From contig NC_049987.1 in NCBI RefSeq assembly GCF_000003815.2, forward strand, positions 4,260,907 through 4,324,906: a stretch of DNA of 64,000 nt, written 5' to 3'. The notes below the pieces were generated by a model. The model saw only the letters and a list, made by a program, of their open reading frames with translations. It did not search any database and was not told where the DNA came from. The first letter of the stretch is position 1. The number at the start of each line of letters is the position of its first letter. Of this stretch, positions 28,981-41,700 are shown piece by piece. Position numbers and translations under genes: made by a program. Source of the DNA: Branchiostoma floridae (lineage: Eukaryota; Chordata; Leptocardii; Amphioxiformes; Branchiostomatidae).

Positions 28981-30300
28981 TGGTATAGATAGGCATTAGC
29001 TACTTGGTAACAAGATTCAAGTAAAATTTTTGACATAAACAACTTTAAAATGATTAATTTTGGCACTTTTCTGAGGGGAAATTTGTTTTCTTTTGGCCTC
29101 CTGACGTGACCTTCCGTGACCCCGCACAGAGCCACACCTGTGCGCGTCAGCCGGAGAGTTAATTGAATCAAAGACCTAGCCAATCAGCGAAGAGGAGGCC
29201 AAAGGCTAATTAATATTCATAAGCGGGGCCTCATGATCCCGTATATAGCAGTGTTCCCGCCAGGGGGAGCGAAGCCCGCCTAAGGCTCTCGCATTTTAGA
29301 CTATTCAGAAGGCTTTATCATATATTGTATCAGTTCTTGGGGCATATCTATGATAATCGCAGCAGTCACTTAACTTCTATTCAGGAGTTTAGCGTAACGC
29401 TATTTCAGGTCAAACCGTCAAAGGCAACTAAAAACAAACTTTAACGTTACTGAGTTCAACAGTACTTATAACTTGTTATCCGAAGTTGAAACGCTAGCGA
29501 TGGTATTTTCGCTGCGCTGTTAGCTCCGTGCGACTGTTGTTGACGGTCTTATAACGGTATATTTTGCACCCCTGTACCCTGGTATGAGTAACATTTGGTA
29601 TAGATAGGCATAAGATAGTTGGTAAAATGATCCAAGTAAAAATTTTGGCATAAAGTAATGTAAAAGGCTTAATTACAGCACTTTTTTTAGGGGAAATGGT
29701 TTTCTTTCGTTCTCCATGCCATGACCTTTCGGACGTTCACCCCACAGAGCCGACATCTGCACCTGCGTCTAGCCGGCAGGAAGAGTTAATTCAATTAATG
29801 GTTCAGCCAATCAGCGAAGAGGAAAGCGAAGGCTAATTAATATTCATAAGCGGGACCACACAATACGTTAACTTGAAGACTCAGGCAGTACAGACTTCTC
29901 GCCAGGATTTTTTTTAAAGCGTCGGACAGGGGTCCGGGGGCCGCCGAATGTCCCTGGCGGGGTCCAGGGGCAGGGCCACTGTGGGGGGGACCCAGGTGGG
30001 CGAAGTCCCCCCGGAAGCTCTTGCATTTTAGACTATTGAGAAGGCTTCTTTTATCAGTTTTTTTAGGGCCATATCTACGATAATCGTAGCAGTCACTTAC
30101 TTCTCTTCAGCAGTTTGACTTTAAAATATTTCGGGTCAAAGCTTCAAAGACACTAAAACCTCATAAACAACAAACTTTACTTAGCTCAACAGTATACAAA
30201 AATATTGTACGGGTTGCCATCCTTAGTTGAAGCGCTTATTTATAGCGCTAGTATCTTCGCTGCGCCGTTAGCCGCCGTGCGACTTTTGTTGACGGTCTGA
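28943..30300 (+). repeat. Tandem duplication of a ~0.65 kb unit
   Basis: Unit 1 (28943-29566) and unit 2 (29567-30300) share, in order, CCTGTACCCTGGTAT, ...GACCTT(C/T)C, CCAATCAGCGAAGAGGA, GGCTAATTAATATTCATAAG, CATTTTAGACTATT and TTGTTGACGGTCT. Unit 2 has an extra GC-rich block at 29920-30010. Both contain a CCAAT box; unit 1 also has TATATAGCAG. Confidence 0.75.
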
Positions 30301-31650
30301 TATCCCTACGTCGCCGCCTCGCTGATATTTCCACGGACATGTTTCAAGAAAAATACCCAGCAAAAAACGCTGTTCTGCGTCAAATTCTATTCTATAAAAC
30401 ACGTGGGACTCAGTGTTACAGTCTAAATATTTTGTAGAAGCACCGCTGTAGGAAAGAAGGTCCAAGCAATGTAAAACATCACGTAGCATGAAGTTCGCTG
30501 TCAACTGGCACACAGCACATGACTGTTTGAAACTCTAAGTCTAATCAACAGCCGTGTTTGATTGATAGCCGGCGGTCCTTTGATGAAGTCGGCGAAAGGT
30601 GCGTTAGTTAGAAAATCTGCGTTTAGTTTTGATACGTAATTATAAGTTAGACTGTGGCGAGAATGATTATTTTCTCATCAATATTTCTCTTCAGAATTAT
30701 TTGAACTTAATTGTACATCTAAACAATTGGCTTACCTGTGTAATGTTTATATGATTAATGATCAGTGTACTGAAATCATGTGTAACGTATGGCTCCTAGT
30801 CAATAGATCAGCATTTTTCTCTATAGTGACCACCTGTCTATAGTGGCCACATTTCTATCACTGAACTGGAACTTGCGAAAACTGCTGTATTTTCTCCAGA
30901 GCAAATGTATGTGTTCCTAGTGCTGTTGTTGTTTGACATAAACTTTGAACATTTAAATTGTAAGTAACTTTAAACTGCCAGAGTTTCAGCCCAATAAAAC
31001 ACTCTCAGCGCCAGGGTATGAACAGACTGACCAGACAGACGAAAATAAATCCTCGAACAAGGTTCAATCGTATCTTCCGGGTCTGGCAGGACTGAGTTGT
31101 TAAACTAAAATAAGAATAGGCTCGATGGCTAATTGCATACAAAGTAAAACAGTTTAACAGTTTTACAGCTTGAAGAAAACAAACGCTCCTACAGTACCTG
31201 CACCTGCTTGATAATTATTAAATCGTATGCCCTACTTGAATAAAAAAAGTTCACTGCAATAATAAATGTACCCACATCACAAGGAGCTTATACTTTTTTT
31301 TAAACTTACACCTAGTTATCGTACTGAAAATTGTTAATGACATTACATGAAGTCATTCAACAATTTTCAGTCATGATGAAAATTTTCTAAATGGAAGGTG
31401 TGATTATTGTCATTTTCTGAAAAATAGAAGCAAGCTCTATCTTTACCTGGAATCAAGTCACAATACCAGTCCACTTTGGGGGATAATGTACTGTTAAGAG
31501 GATGTTCCATTTTGGCGCAGGGGTGATTTGGAACAGTCCAATGTTGCGTGGGAAGGGGTATGGCTGAAATATGCTGTGTTTGCTCTTAAGCAAATGTCGG
31601 CCTTTCTAGTAATTTTTACTTCCTTGTCTTGAACGTTCATTGCATAATCT
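30301..31650. other. No gene recognised
   Basis: The minus-strand open frame at 30268-30513 shows no motif I recognise. The rest is AT-rich and non-coding. Confidence 0.45.
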
Positions 31651-31654
31651 TTCA

Positions 31655-31750
31655 TTACCTCCATGAAATGTCATGGAGGTTATTTACCTCCATGAAATGC
31701 AATGGAATGGAGGTTATATTTACCTCCATGAAATGTCATGGAGGTTATAT
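31655..31750 (+). repeat. Nested CCTCCATGAAAT/CATGGAGG palindromes
   Basis: Three successive ACCTCCATGAAATG...CATGGAGGTTAT palindromes lie directly before the first macro-repeat unit. Confidence 0.75.
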
Positions 31751-33853
31751 TTTACCCCGCGTTTGTGTGTGTGTTTGTGTGTGTGTGTGTAAACAAAATA
31801 ACTCAAGAACGGCTGGGTGGATTGGTTTCATACTTGGTGTGTTGGTAGTGTGTGATGAAAGCTGAAAATGATTAGATTTTGGGCCCCCTAGCGGCTCCCC
31901 TTGGTACTGCAGCGCAACTTCCGGTTTTACTATCTCGGTGTTCAGAACAAGCTATGGCCACGATTTTTGAGTATTAGATAGCTCTTGTGGTAAGGGAGGA
32001 AATAACATAAGTTTGGTCCCCCTAGCGTCTAATTTTGGGATAGCAGAGGCATTTTTGTCAAAAACTTCTAAAGACGATAACTCAAGAAGGGAACAACGAA
32101 TTTTCATGATTTTTGGTATGTAGGTACCTTAGACAATGTTGTACAAGATAAGATACTAATTATGCAAAATTGGAGTACATTTNNNNNNNNNNNNNNNNNN
32201 NNNNNNNNNNNNNNNNNNNNNNNNNNNNNNNNNNNNNNNNNNNNNNNNNNNNNNNNNNNNNNNNNNNNNNNNNNNNNNNNNNTAAGTGGTAGATAACTTT
32301 TTGTGTCACGACAAAGTGGAGCCAGTTTCAGCCCTCTAACATTTAATTGTGGAACTGCAGGGGCGTTTTTGTCAAGACACTCCCAAGCGGATAACTGCAG
32401 AAAGGATTGACAGATTGGCATCATATTAGGCATGCGGGTACCTTAGACAAAGATGTTCATAATGATATACATGTTATGCAAATGAGGACTTAATTTGCAT
32501 AATTAATGAGGAAATTGTATAATTCCATTGTTTTCAATAACTGGACTTCAATAAATGTAACACATGTTAATTATGATAGGTGGAGTATAAGCAGATACTA
32601 AATATGGTAATGAGGAGCTTATTTGCATAATTTATGTAAAAATTGCAAAACCGCTTTATGATTAATAATGGGAATTTTATGATTGTGACATGTGTACGTT
32701 AGTCAATGATGAGCAACACCATGCATAAATTATGTCTATGTGTTAGCCAATTTCATTAAATTTAGGAAAGCTCTAAATTTTCATGGAGGTATGAGGTCGC
32801 CGAACTCTAGTTTACCCTGTGTTTGTGTGTTTGTCTGTGTGTGTGTAAACAAGATAACTCAAGAACGGTTGGATGGATTGGTTTCATACTTGGTGTGTTG
32901 GTAGTGTGTGATGAAAGCTGGAAATGATTAGATTTTGGGCCCCCTAGCGGCTCCCCTTGGCACTGCAGCGCAACTTCCGGTTTTGCTATCACGGTGTTCT
33001 GAACATGCTATGGTCACGATTTTTGAGTATTAGATAGCTCTTGTGCTCAGGAAGAAGTGACATAAGTTTGGGCCCCCTAGCGTCTAGTTTTGGGATAGCA
33101 GGGGCATTTTTGTCAAAAACTTCTGAAGAGGATAACTCAAGAAGGGAACAGTGGATTTTCATGATTTTTGGTATGTAGGTACCTTAGATAATGTGGTACA
33201 AGATGAGATACTAATTATGCAAAATAGGAGCACATTTGCATAATAAATGAGAATATTATATCATAGCAGTTTTTTCAATGTATCTCTTGTTCTAGACATG
33301 CTATGGTCTTGATATTTAAGCGGTAGATAACTGTTTGTGTCACGACAAAGTGGAGCAAGTTTCAGCCCCCTAACATTGAATTTGGGAACTGCAGGGGCGT
33401 TTTTGTCAAGACATTCCAAAGAGGATAACTGCAGAAAGGATTGAGGGATTGGCATCATATTAGGCATGCAGGTACCTTGGGCAAAGATGTTCATAATGAT
33501 ATGCATGTTATGCAAATGAGGATTTAATTTGCATAATTAATGAGGAAATTGTATAGTTCCAGTGCTTTCAATAACTGGACCTCAATACATGTAACACGTG
33601 TTAATTATGATAGGTGGAATATAAGCAGATACCAAATATGGTAATGATGAACATATTTGCATAATTTATGCAAAAATTGCAAAACCACTTTATGATTAAG
33701 AATGGGAATTTTATAATTGTGACATGTGTACGTTAGTCAATGATTAACAACACCATGCATTAATTATGTTAATGTGTTAGTCAATTGCATGAAATTTACA
33801 AAAGCTCGAAATTTTCATGGAGGTATGAGGTCGCTGAACTCTAGTTTACCCTG

Positions 33854-33908
<55 letters not shown>

Positions 33909-34452
33909 AAACAAAATAACTCAAGAACGGTTAGGTGGATTGGTTTCATACTTGGTGTGTTGGTAGTGTGTGACAACAGCTGGAAATGATTAGATTTTGG
34001 GCTCCCTAGCGGCTCCCCTTGGTACTGCAGCGCAACTTCCGGTTTTGCTATCACGGTGTTCTGAACATGCTATGGTCACGATTTTTGAGTATTAGATAGC
34101 TCTTGTGCTCAGGAAGAAATGACATAAGTTTGGGTCCCCTAGTGTTTAGTTTGGGGATAGCAGAGGCATTTTTGTCAAAAACTTCTGAAGAGGATAACTC
34201 AAGAAGGGAACAACGGATTTTCATCATTTTTGGTATGTAGGTACCTTAGACAATGTTTTACAAGATAAGATACTAATTATGCAAAATAGGAGCACATTTG
34301 CATAATTAATGAGAATATTCTATCATAGCAGTTTTTTTCAATGTATCTCTTGTTCTAGACATGCCATGGTTTTGACATTTAGGTGGTAGATAGCTTTTAG
34401 TGCCCTGACAAAGCGGGACAAGTTTCAGCCCCCTAACATTTAATTGTGGAAT
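31751..34452 (+). repeat. ~1.05 kb macro-repeat, three tandem copies
   Basis: Copies start TTTACCCTG(C/T)GTTTGTG (CCCCG in copy 1) at 31751, 32811 and 33845. Each has a GT microsatellite, AACTCAAGAACGG, GGGCCCCCTAGCGGCTCCCC, TTGTCAAAAACTTCT, ATGCAAATGAGGA-TTAATTTGC, and ends GAGGTCGC(C/T)GAACTCTAG. Copy 3 stops at 34452, next to the orphan reductase exon. Another 3' half lies at 50464-50912. No coding capacity. Confidence 0.9.
32183..32282. other. Assembly gap
   Basis: Run of exactly 100 N inside the first macro-repeat copy; the length is probably a placeholder. Confidence 1.
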
Positions 34453-34466
34453 TGACCATGTTCCAG

Positions 34467-34568
34467 ATGGCAGAACTCGACACTGTCAGTCAGATGGATG
34501 CGTTCTACCCCTACAACATGATCAATTTTGCGAAAAACGACAGGGTGAGGAAGAACATGTTTCAGTAA
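34467..34568 (+). CDS. Orphan last exon of an aldo-keto reductase
   Basis: After GACCATGTTCCAG it encodes [20 protein letters not shown] and FAKNDRVRKNMFQ with a TAA stop. The start is the same as the beginning of exon 8 at 42810 of the reductase downstream, so it is a last exon. No other reductase exon lies upstream in this window: macro-repeats reach to 15 bases before it. Either its gene was cut off by repeats or the assembly has moved it. Kept as CDS because the frame is intact. Confidence 0.8.
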   Translation: MAELDTVSQMDAFYPYNMINFAKNDRVRKNMFQ

Positions 34569-34571
34569 ACA

Positions 34572-35326
34572 CGTGACACAGGACATCACTCTGTAGAGTG
34601 TCTACCTTAATGTGTCCATCGGCGACCTAGTCACAGTGTATGTGACTTACATCCGACCAGTCCTGGAGTATTGTGCCCCCGTTTGGCACTCCGGGCTCAC
34701 CACTGCACTTAGTGACAGGATCGAGAAGGTCCAACGGAGAGCTGTGCGCATAATACTGGGACAGAGATACACGTCTTACACTGATGCCTGTTCTGACTTG
34801 GGTCTACCTTCGCTACAAGCACGACGTCTTGAACTGATCACACACTTTGCTAACTCTCTCAGTCAGTCCGATCATTTCTTGCACTTACTGCCACCAGCCA
34901 GAGGTGAGATCAGTGGTAGGCAGACAAGGTCATCCCACAAACTGAACACTACTCGCTGTAGAACTGAACGCTATCGCAACAGCGCTGTACCCTTCATGGT
35001 CCGTCTTTTGAACAAGTAATTGTAACCTGTATGTTTGTGCTTTGTATCAAATAGTAAGTCACTGTGTATTTTAAATATTTGTTTACCTTCCGATAAAGGG
35101 ATATGCTGATATTACTGCAAATACTAATTTATATGCTTTATCCCGATACTGATTTAATTCGTCTGCAACGATTTTTAAGAGCTGTACTATTGTAATGATT
35201 CATGATATTCGATTTTAACTACTTTAATGATTGATGTAATGACATGTCGTAATTCAGCCTTGTGGCTGCTATGTTACTGTCAGTTTTGTTTTCGAAAATA
35301 AACCAGTCATATATATATATATACCT
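34572..35326 (+). mobile_element. LINE 3' fragment (CR1-like)
   Basis: Frame at 34612-35019 encodes YIRPVLEYCAPVWHSGLT, RIEKVQRRAVRIILG and AVPFMVRLLNK, the C-terminal region of CR1-type reverse transcriptases. A 3' UTR follows and ends in a (TA)n tail at 35312-35325. It begins a few bases after the orphan reductase exon. Confidence 0.85.
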
Positions 35327-35329
35327 GCT

Positions 35330-35450
35330 GTACAACCCAGCTTGGGTCGACAGCACGGTTCAGAAGCTTTTATGAACGTCAACAGTGGTTTATCATACAT
35401 ACTTGAGTTTGGAATCCAGTTGCTTGAGTAACTGCTATTTGGCATGCCTT
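35330..35450 (+). repeat. Small Penelope-end-like fragment
   Basis: AATCCAGTTGCTTGAGTAAC then TGCTATTTGGCA resembles TATCCAATTGCTTGATTAAC-TGCTTTTTGGCA at 57104-57133. Similarity only; too short to class firmly. Confidence 0.35.
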
Positions 35451-35759
35451 CTTACCTGGATGTCTAACCTTAATCGACGCATTATACATTATTGTTTGGA
35501 TGTAATTGTTTGAGTCACCATTCAGTCAACGATTATAGTGCATCTTGCAAACTTTGAACACCATGTTTTTAGTTCGTTCACGAGAGTTATTAATATGTTG
35601 ATGTTCATACGTGTTTCTTTGCTTGACGGATGTAATGCTATCTTTCCTCGTGTTTATACCGGGCAGCATTCATTAGTACGGATGGCCATTACTGAGGGGA
35701 CTTGATATGCCTGCACTTGTCAAAATAAATAAAGAGAAATCTCTCTAAAAGCATTGCCA

Positions 35760-35990
35760 TATCTCTTTAATCTCTTAATCAAGACCAGCGTGTCCAGGTA
35801 TACCAGGGTCCGAAAATCGACCTTGACCTTCGTATTATCAACACATACCAACATGCCAAATATCATCGTAATACATCCAGAAGTTCTAGAGTTTTGGCTT
35901 TTGCTGACCACAAATATATGGAAACACAGACAGACAAACAAATAGACACAAAGACAGACGCATCAAAATCTGTACCTCCATTTCTCAGTG
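35760..35990 (-). repeat. Dispersed repeat, CCTCCATTTTC type, copy 2
   Basis: Same order of blocks as 21130-21298: on the minus strand AATGGAGGTAC, a GTCTGTCTTTGTGTC stretch, ATTTGTGGTCAGCAAAAGCC, AAGGTCAAGGTCGATTTTCG. Confidence 0.6.
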
Positions 35991-36291
35991 GCATGCCATA
36001 TGGAGTTGATTGCTACAAATACAATCTACATTACAATTCCACGTCTTGGTAATCCAGTCTTATGTTAGGATATGTTTGAAAACGGTGTGAATATGCCTAA
36101 AATGCCTCGTGACAGCAAAGAGGTCCATGACCTTTCGGATTTTTACCACAATCTAAAATTTTAATTTTAATTTCTGTTTGGAGACAGTGCTCAGGTGTAG
36201 TACCAGCACAAAACCAGTTTTTCTTGTTGGACTCAGGTGAGCACGGGTGTGCCGTCGACACTCGCTCACCGGGTACAGGTGCAGGCAGAGG

Positions 36292-36549
36292 NNNNNNNNN
36301 NNNNNNNNNNNNNNNNNNNNNNNNNNNNNNNNNNNNNNNNNNNNNNNNNNNNNNNNNNNNNNNNNNNNNNNNNNNNNNNNNNNNNNNNNNNNNNNNNNNN
36401 NNNNNNNNNNNNNNNNNNNNNNNNNNNNNNNNNNNNNNNNNNNNNNNNNNNNNNNNNNNNNNNNNNNNNNNNNNNNNNNNNNNNNNNNNNNNNNNNNNNN
36501 NNNNNNNNNNNNNNNNNNNNNNNNNNNNNNNNNNNNNNNNNNNNNNNNN
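36292..36549. other. Assembly gap
   Basis: Run of N just before the first copy of a 165-bp duplicated segment. Exon 1 of the next reductase could lie here. Confidence 1.
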
Positions 36550-36712
36550 TTTTTTTTGGGGGGGGGGGGGGGGTCATTCAACTATTTGCCTAGTCACGAC
36601 AGTTCAAGGTTTTATACCCAAACGGAATAATTGTGGCAATAAAAACTAATGCCATGGCGACGGTTTTATTGTTTTCAAGTATTATTGATTGTTGTTGTAG
36701 GTGTGTTGTATT
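36550..36712 (+). repeat. Duplicated segment, copy 1
   Basis: From the T/G homopolymer through GGTGTGTTGTATTTACT it is base-for-base the same as 37341-37510 apart from the homopolymer length. The two copies are about 790 bp apart. Confidence 0.9.
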
Positions 36713-37288
36713 TACTGTAATTCTTGATTTTATAGCGGTAACGTAATTTTAGCGTTTTTAGCGCCCACTAGTCGAGCGCTAAATTTTCATCACGCGACTT
36801 TTTCATTACGCGGATACACCCCCTCCCTCTAATGTCGCGGCACCGATTTCTGGTTTTGTTACATACGGTCACGATCTAACTCTTATCCTTTACAAAAACG
36901 TGCACACAGCACACTAGAAATTCATACAGGAACAAGAATTTCGTCAATCTTCAAGAAATAAAACATATATTTTAATGAAAAGTTTGTCGTCATTTCTTTT
37001 ACAAAATGCAGTGAATGCATGCTGACGTAAACAACACAAATTCGTTACGAGCTGAGCTGCATATTTACACAACTTATTTTATCAATATTATTCTAACGTT
37101 ACGCTACGATTTAGAAGTTTGTCCATAAAATATACAATACAGTTACGAAATTCACGTTGTGCTACGATGTTACACAAGACTTAGAAAATGTCGGCGTCAT
37201 CTTAGCGTGCAGACAACAACAGCGAAAATGGACCGTGCTCTGCGTGGGTGAGAGTTCCGAGGAGTTATGAGAGATTTCTTATTGGAAG

Positions 37289-37290
<2 letters not shown>

Positions 37291-37339
<49 letters not shown>

Positions 37340-37340
37340 G
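37291..37340 (+). repeat. (GT)n microsatellite
   Basis: About 24 GT units before a second T/G homopolymer. Confidence 0.95.
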
Positions 37341-37510
37341 TTTTTTTTTTTTTGGGGGGGGGGGGTCATTCAACTATTTGCCTAGTCACGACAGTTCAAG
37401 GTTTTATACCCAAACGGAATAATTGTGGCAATAAAAACTAATGCCATGGCGACGGTTTTATTGTTTTCAAGTATTATTGATTGTTGTTGTAGGTGTGTTG
37501 TATTTACTAG
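37341..37510 (+). repeat. Duplicated segment, copy 2
   Basis: Matches 36550-36712. A short GCCATGG/AGCGACGG-TTTTATT stretch also has a diverged relative at 8690-8735. Confidence 0.9.
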
Positions 37511-37994
37511 TATGTTAGATCCTTTCACCTGGCTGTGTGTATGAAGACTGTTTTACGACATGAATTTAGGACATTGCTGAAGAAAAGCGACCTCTTGTGA
37601 CGAGTGGCCTATCATAAATGTTTGTGATTGATGATACAAATGAGGTCCTCATTTGCATAAAAGATATCAGTTGATCATCTTCTTTACCTAAATAACAATG
37701 TGTTCAAAGTATGAAAGTCTTTGCAAAGAAATCTATTGTCTCATAAATTATGTAAATGAGACCAAAATTTGCATGACTTACGTCCACATGTTCAACTTAA
37801 CGTACATGTTGTTACCAAATATCGCAAGAATGCAGTTTTCATCATTAAACACTATAATATCAATTTCTCAATTTCTTTATTATGTAAATTAGGCAACAAT
37901 TTGCATAATTGATGTCTATAGATATTTCTCTCTTTTCTACGTATATACAACATGTATGACATGTGTCCTAGTAGTAATTAGATGCTGTGCTTAG

Positions 37995-38545
37995 CAAACT
38001 GTGCTCATTAATTGTGCAAATTAGCCCCTAGTTTGCATTAATAGCCCTTATTCGTGAAAGGTATCTCCCAAGTTATCTACATATGAAAAATTACGATGAT
38101 CCGTCAACCTCTTCCCGAGTTATTCCCTTCCAAAAGGATGGTGCATTTGCGAACGCGCAGACGAATTGCAATAGAATTTTCAGAATTTTTGCCACTTAAT
38201 ATATACTTTCACAGCATGTCTGATATTTCTCTCTTTTTGAGTTACATATAGCATATTTTGAGCCTTCTAACACCAAATACAGCGTAGTTATAATTATGCA
38301 AATAAGCCCCTGATTTGCGTAATTAGCATTTCATTCCGTAAGGTATCTCTGAAGCTATCTATTCCAAATATAAAGAAGATCCGTCAATTCATTCCCGAGT
38401 TATTCCACTCTAAAAGGATGATGCAACTAAAGTTCCTGACATGCCTGTAGAAAAATTCCTGAAATTTTGGGAAGCCTTGTCAAACGGTCAAAAAGTATAC
38501 ATTTAGGCTTGCTTGCCCCTAAGGCGTCGCAAAAAGACTGCTTGT
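37995..38545 (+). repeat. AT-rich dispersed repeat, two diverged copies
   Basis: Two runs of the GCAAAT(T/A)AGCCCCT...TTTGC, GATCCGTCAA, TTCCCGAGTTATTCC, AAAAGGATG order, the second ending CCTAAGGCGTCGCAAAAA. Related to 8741-8975. Confidence 0.65.
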
Positions 38546-38619
38546 GAAGACGCGTGGGTACGTAAACCCAGTGTAAACATGTGTTTTGATGAAGACATTG
38601 ACTGTGTTGGTCCTGTCAG

Positions 38620-38759
38620 CTTTTGCCCGGCCAGTGCGACGAAGCGGCCTCTCATGCCATCCTGGATCGCTACGTGGAGCTGGGAGGGAACTTCATCGAT
38701 ACTGCAGACGTGTATGGAGAAGGCAGGTCGGAAGAAATCATAGGAAGCTGGTTGGAAAA
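38620..38759 (+). CDS. AKR-B exon 2: catalytic Asp and Tyr
   Basis: After TCCTGTCAG; encodes [20 protein letters not shown] then [19 protein letters not shown]. Ends two bases into a codon before GTAAGT. A second AG inside (38634) would start at CDEAAS in the same frame; the longer form matches family length better. Confidence 0.85.
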
Positions 38760-41700
38760 GTAAGTGCAGTTAAAATTGTATTCAACAACCACACAAGGGA
38801 CCTTGTGATGAGAAATATAATTCTTAATTTTGTACCATTTTCTGCTTGAAGATAGAACAAGAGGCTAAAAAAACGGATGAAGTTTTTATTTCATTTAAAA
38901 ATCGGCATTCCTTGTCCAAGTGTAAGGAGATACGGCGGTCGTGGTCATGTTGTCCATGTTGGTCATGAGTCAGTCCAAACAGCAATCTTCCAGGTTTCAC
39001 ATGATAACAAGACTAAGAAAGAGCTTTGTTTGATGTTGTCCGAAAGGTCAATTATCTGGAGACTATGCTACTCGTATATTCCAGGCAGCAGCGAGAGAAG
39101 TTTGCGGTGGCCACTAAAGTTCGCTTCGGCAAGGGCATTAACGGGGTAGGACTAAGCCGCCATCACATCATGCAGTCCATAGACGACAGTCTGCGCAGGC
39201 TCCGTACGGACTATGTGGACCTGTACCAGGTAAGTAGATTTGTTCTTCTTCATCTCATCAACATACTTAAGAACCTCACACAGCAGAGGCTTTATGTTCT
39301 ATCAAATCAGCTTCGTCATCTACGTCGACCTCCTTATCAATGTCATGGAATTTCGACATGCCCATGCAATGTTTCAAGACACGTTTTTAACCGACGATAT
39401 GCTTGAAAATCAGAAGCTGGGCGGCTGTATCCTCGTGCGCAGCCTTTAAAAGACATTTGAACTAAACAGATTCTTTCTCGACAAACACGTGTGCATAAAA
39501 TCGCCATTTTGTTAGACTGTAACAACGTCTGCTTCACACTGACAATGATCCTTGCAGGTTGTTGAATCGACCATCCTATCGCAGCTTTGACCAGTTTGAT
39601 ATTATGATGATTACATCTGTCAGTGATGTTTACTAGTTACATGCTTGAAAAAAGCATGTACTGTTTCTGGTAGGGATCTTTGTGATTCCGGACCGATATC
39701 TCTAGAACCTCTGGATGGATTGCGATTTCCTTTGCTATGGGGATAGAGTGTGTTACCTATTGTGCTATTAAGTAGATTAGAAGTTTGCTGTTGTTTTGTG
39801 GTTCGTTTTTTAAAGAATATTTACACCCCTTTTCCTGATATGGAGTGATCTGGCCTCATTCCCTCTGTCTCAACCTCCTTGGGGACAGCTAGCAGCTGTA
39901 ACATGTGTTTTGAGTTTTCAGTAGCATGGGAGTGTGTGGAAGGGTCGTTTCCAGTGCTATATCTCCAGAACAGAACGTGTGATTTACCTCCATGAAAAAT
40001 GGAGGTATAGTTTTTGGTGTGTCTGTGTGTGTGTCTGTTTGTGTTTCCACATATTTGTGGTCAGCATAACTTTAGAACCTGTTGATGGATTGTATTTTGT
40101 AATGATAATTGGTATTTGGGTAGGTGTTTGGAAGACGAAGGTCAAAGCCCATTTTGGATCCCCTGGTGTGTGACCTTGGTACTGCAACAGAACTTGGATT
40201 TTTGTATCTTTTGACATGGATATGCTATGGTCTTGATTTTTGGTGGCACATAGCTTGTGGTGTAAGGAAGAAGTGTTGTATGTTTGGGCCCTCTAGCAGC
40301 TTGCTCTAGAACTGCTGGGGCATTCTGGTCAAAATCTTCCAAGGAGCAAAAAAGAGCAACTGTGACCATCGCTGTCACCTCTGTATGGTGTGAACCATTA
40401 TATACACATTGAGATACAATGTATGTGCCAGGTGCAGGTGTAACAATAGGAAATAAAAATGAAATGGTGAGGACACCAGAAAGGTGTAGTTTTGGATCTC
40501 ACTGTTTACCATAGGTAGATATATAACTTAAGAACAATGATGGAATAATTTTGCCAAACGTCAAACCATATCAACCCCCACAACACACCATACGCACCAT
40601 CACAAAACAAAATATTTCAAGCAGGTTTGAGTTTTCAGACTCTTGTTTGTATTGTATTGTATATTCGGTAGGGTAAACCGCCTCGTGGCGTAACACCCTA
40701 GTTGCATGAGACGCATAAGTACTAGTGTATCAAGACAGATTTGATTGATCTACTCACACCGTGAGGACATGTACACCCACTCTTTTTTATTAGCGTGCTA
40801 GAGGTGTTGCTTTCCTCTACGCCCTTCTCTATAAACTACATGGTTTTGAATGGTAGAGCTGTTGGATATAACTCAGTTATTTACAAACCCATCATGTATG
40901 ATCTCATTCTAGATCCATATGTGGGACGAGGCTACCCCCATCGAAGAGACCCTGTCGGCTCTGAATGACCTGGTGCGCGCAGGGAAGGTGCGCTACCTGG
41001 GCGCCAGTAACGTCAAAGGCTGGCAGCTGCAGAAGATTGTTGAGCTGAGCAAATCCATGGGACTCAACAAGTGGATATCTCTTCAGGTGCGACATTTTTG
41101 GGGTTTAGAACAAGCTGTCTAAATAGGAGTTTGCATCGGTCATATTTGGCTCTTGGCTTTATCTGTGCAAGTCCAACGTGAAATGAATAGCCCACCGTTT
41201 GTGTGACCTATGAATTTTGAAAAAGCATCACCTATATCATTAAAGATAATGAATCTTAATTCCAGGCGGAGTACAGCCTGTTGTGCCGTGGGATAGAGTG
41301 GGAGCTGACTGACGTCTGCAGGCGGGAGGGTATCGGGATCATCCCGTGGAGTCCGCTCAGAGGGTGCGCACGGTGCTTATGTCCTTCAACATGAAATGAT
41401 GAATCCATTTCATACATCCTTTTTCTTCGACATCGGTGGATAAGATAGGAAATGATGACTATTGATTTGATATTGTCTTGATAATGATCAAAATGCGAGC
41501 CCGGCCGACCTAGCCGGCGGATGTCGCTCAGTGAGGTCAAGGGTCGTTTCCGTCAGCGAAATTCCCTACGATTGCTCTATTAGCAATCCTACCATGATAA
41601 TGATCATTTCATCAGTAAAGAGAAAGCATTGCCGAATTTGCGCTGTACATTTTGACTTTTGAACAGAGGCCTGCTGACTGGGAAGTTCAAAAGAGAAGCC

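Noticed and set aside
30268-30513. 81-codon minus-strand open frame
   Set aside because: CpG-containing and clean, but with no recognisable motif, no splice partner and no promoter that could be tied to it.
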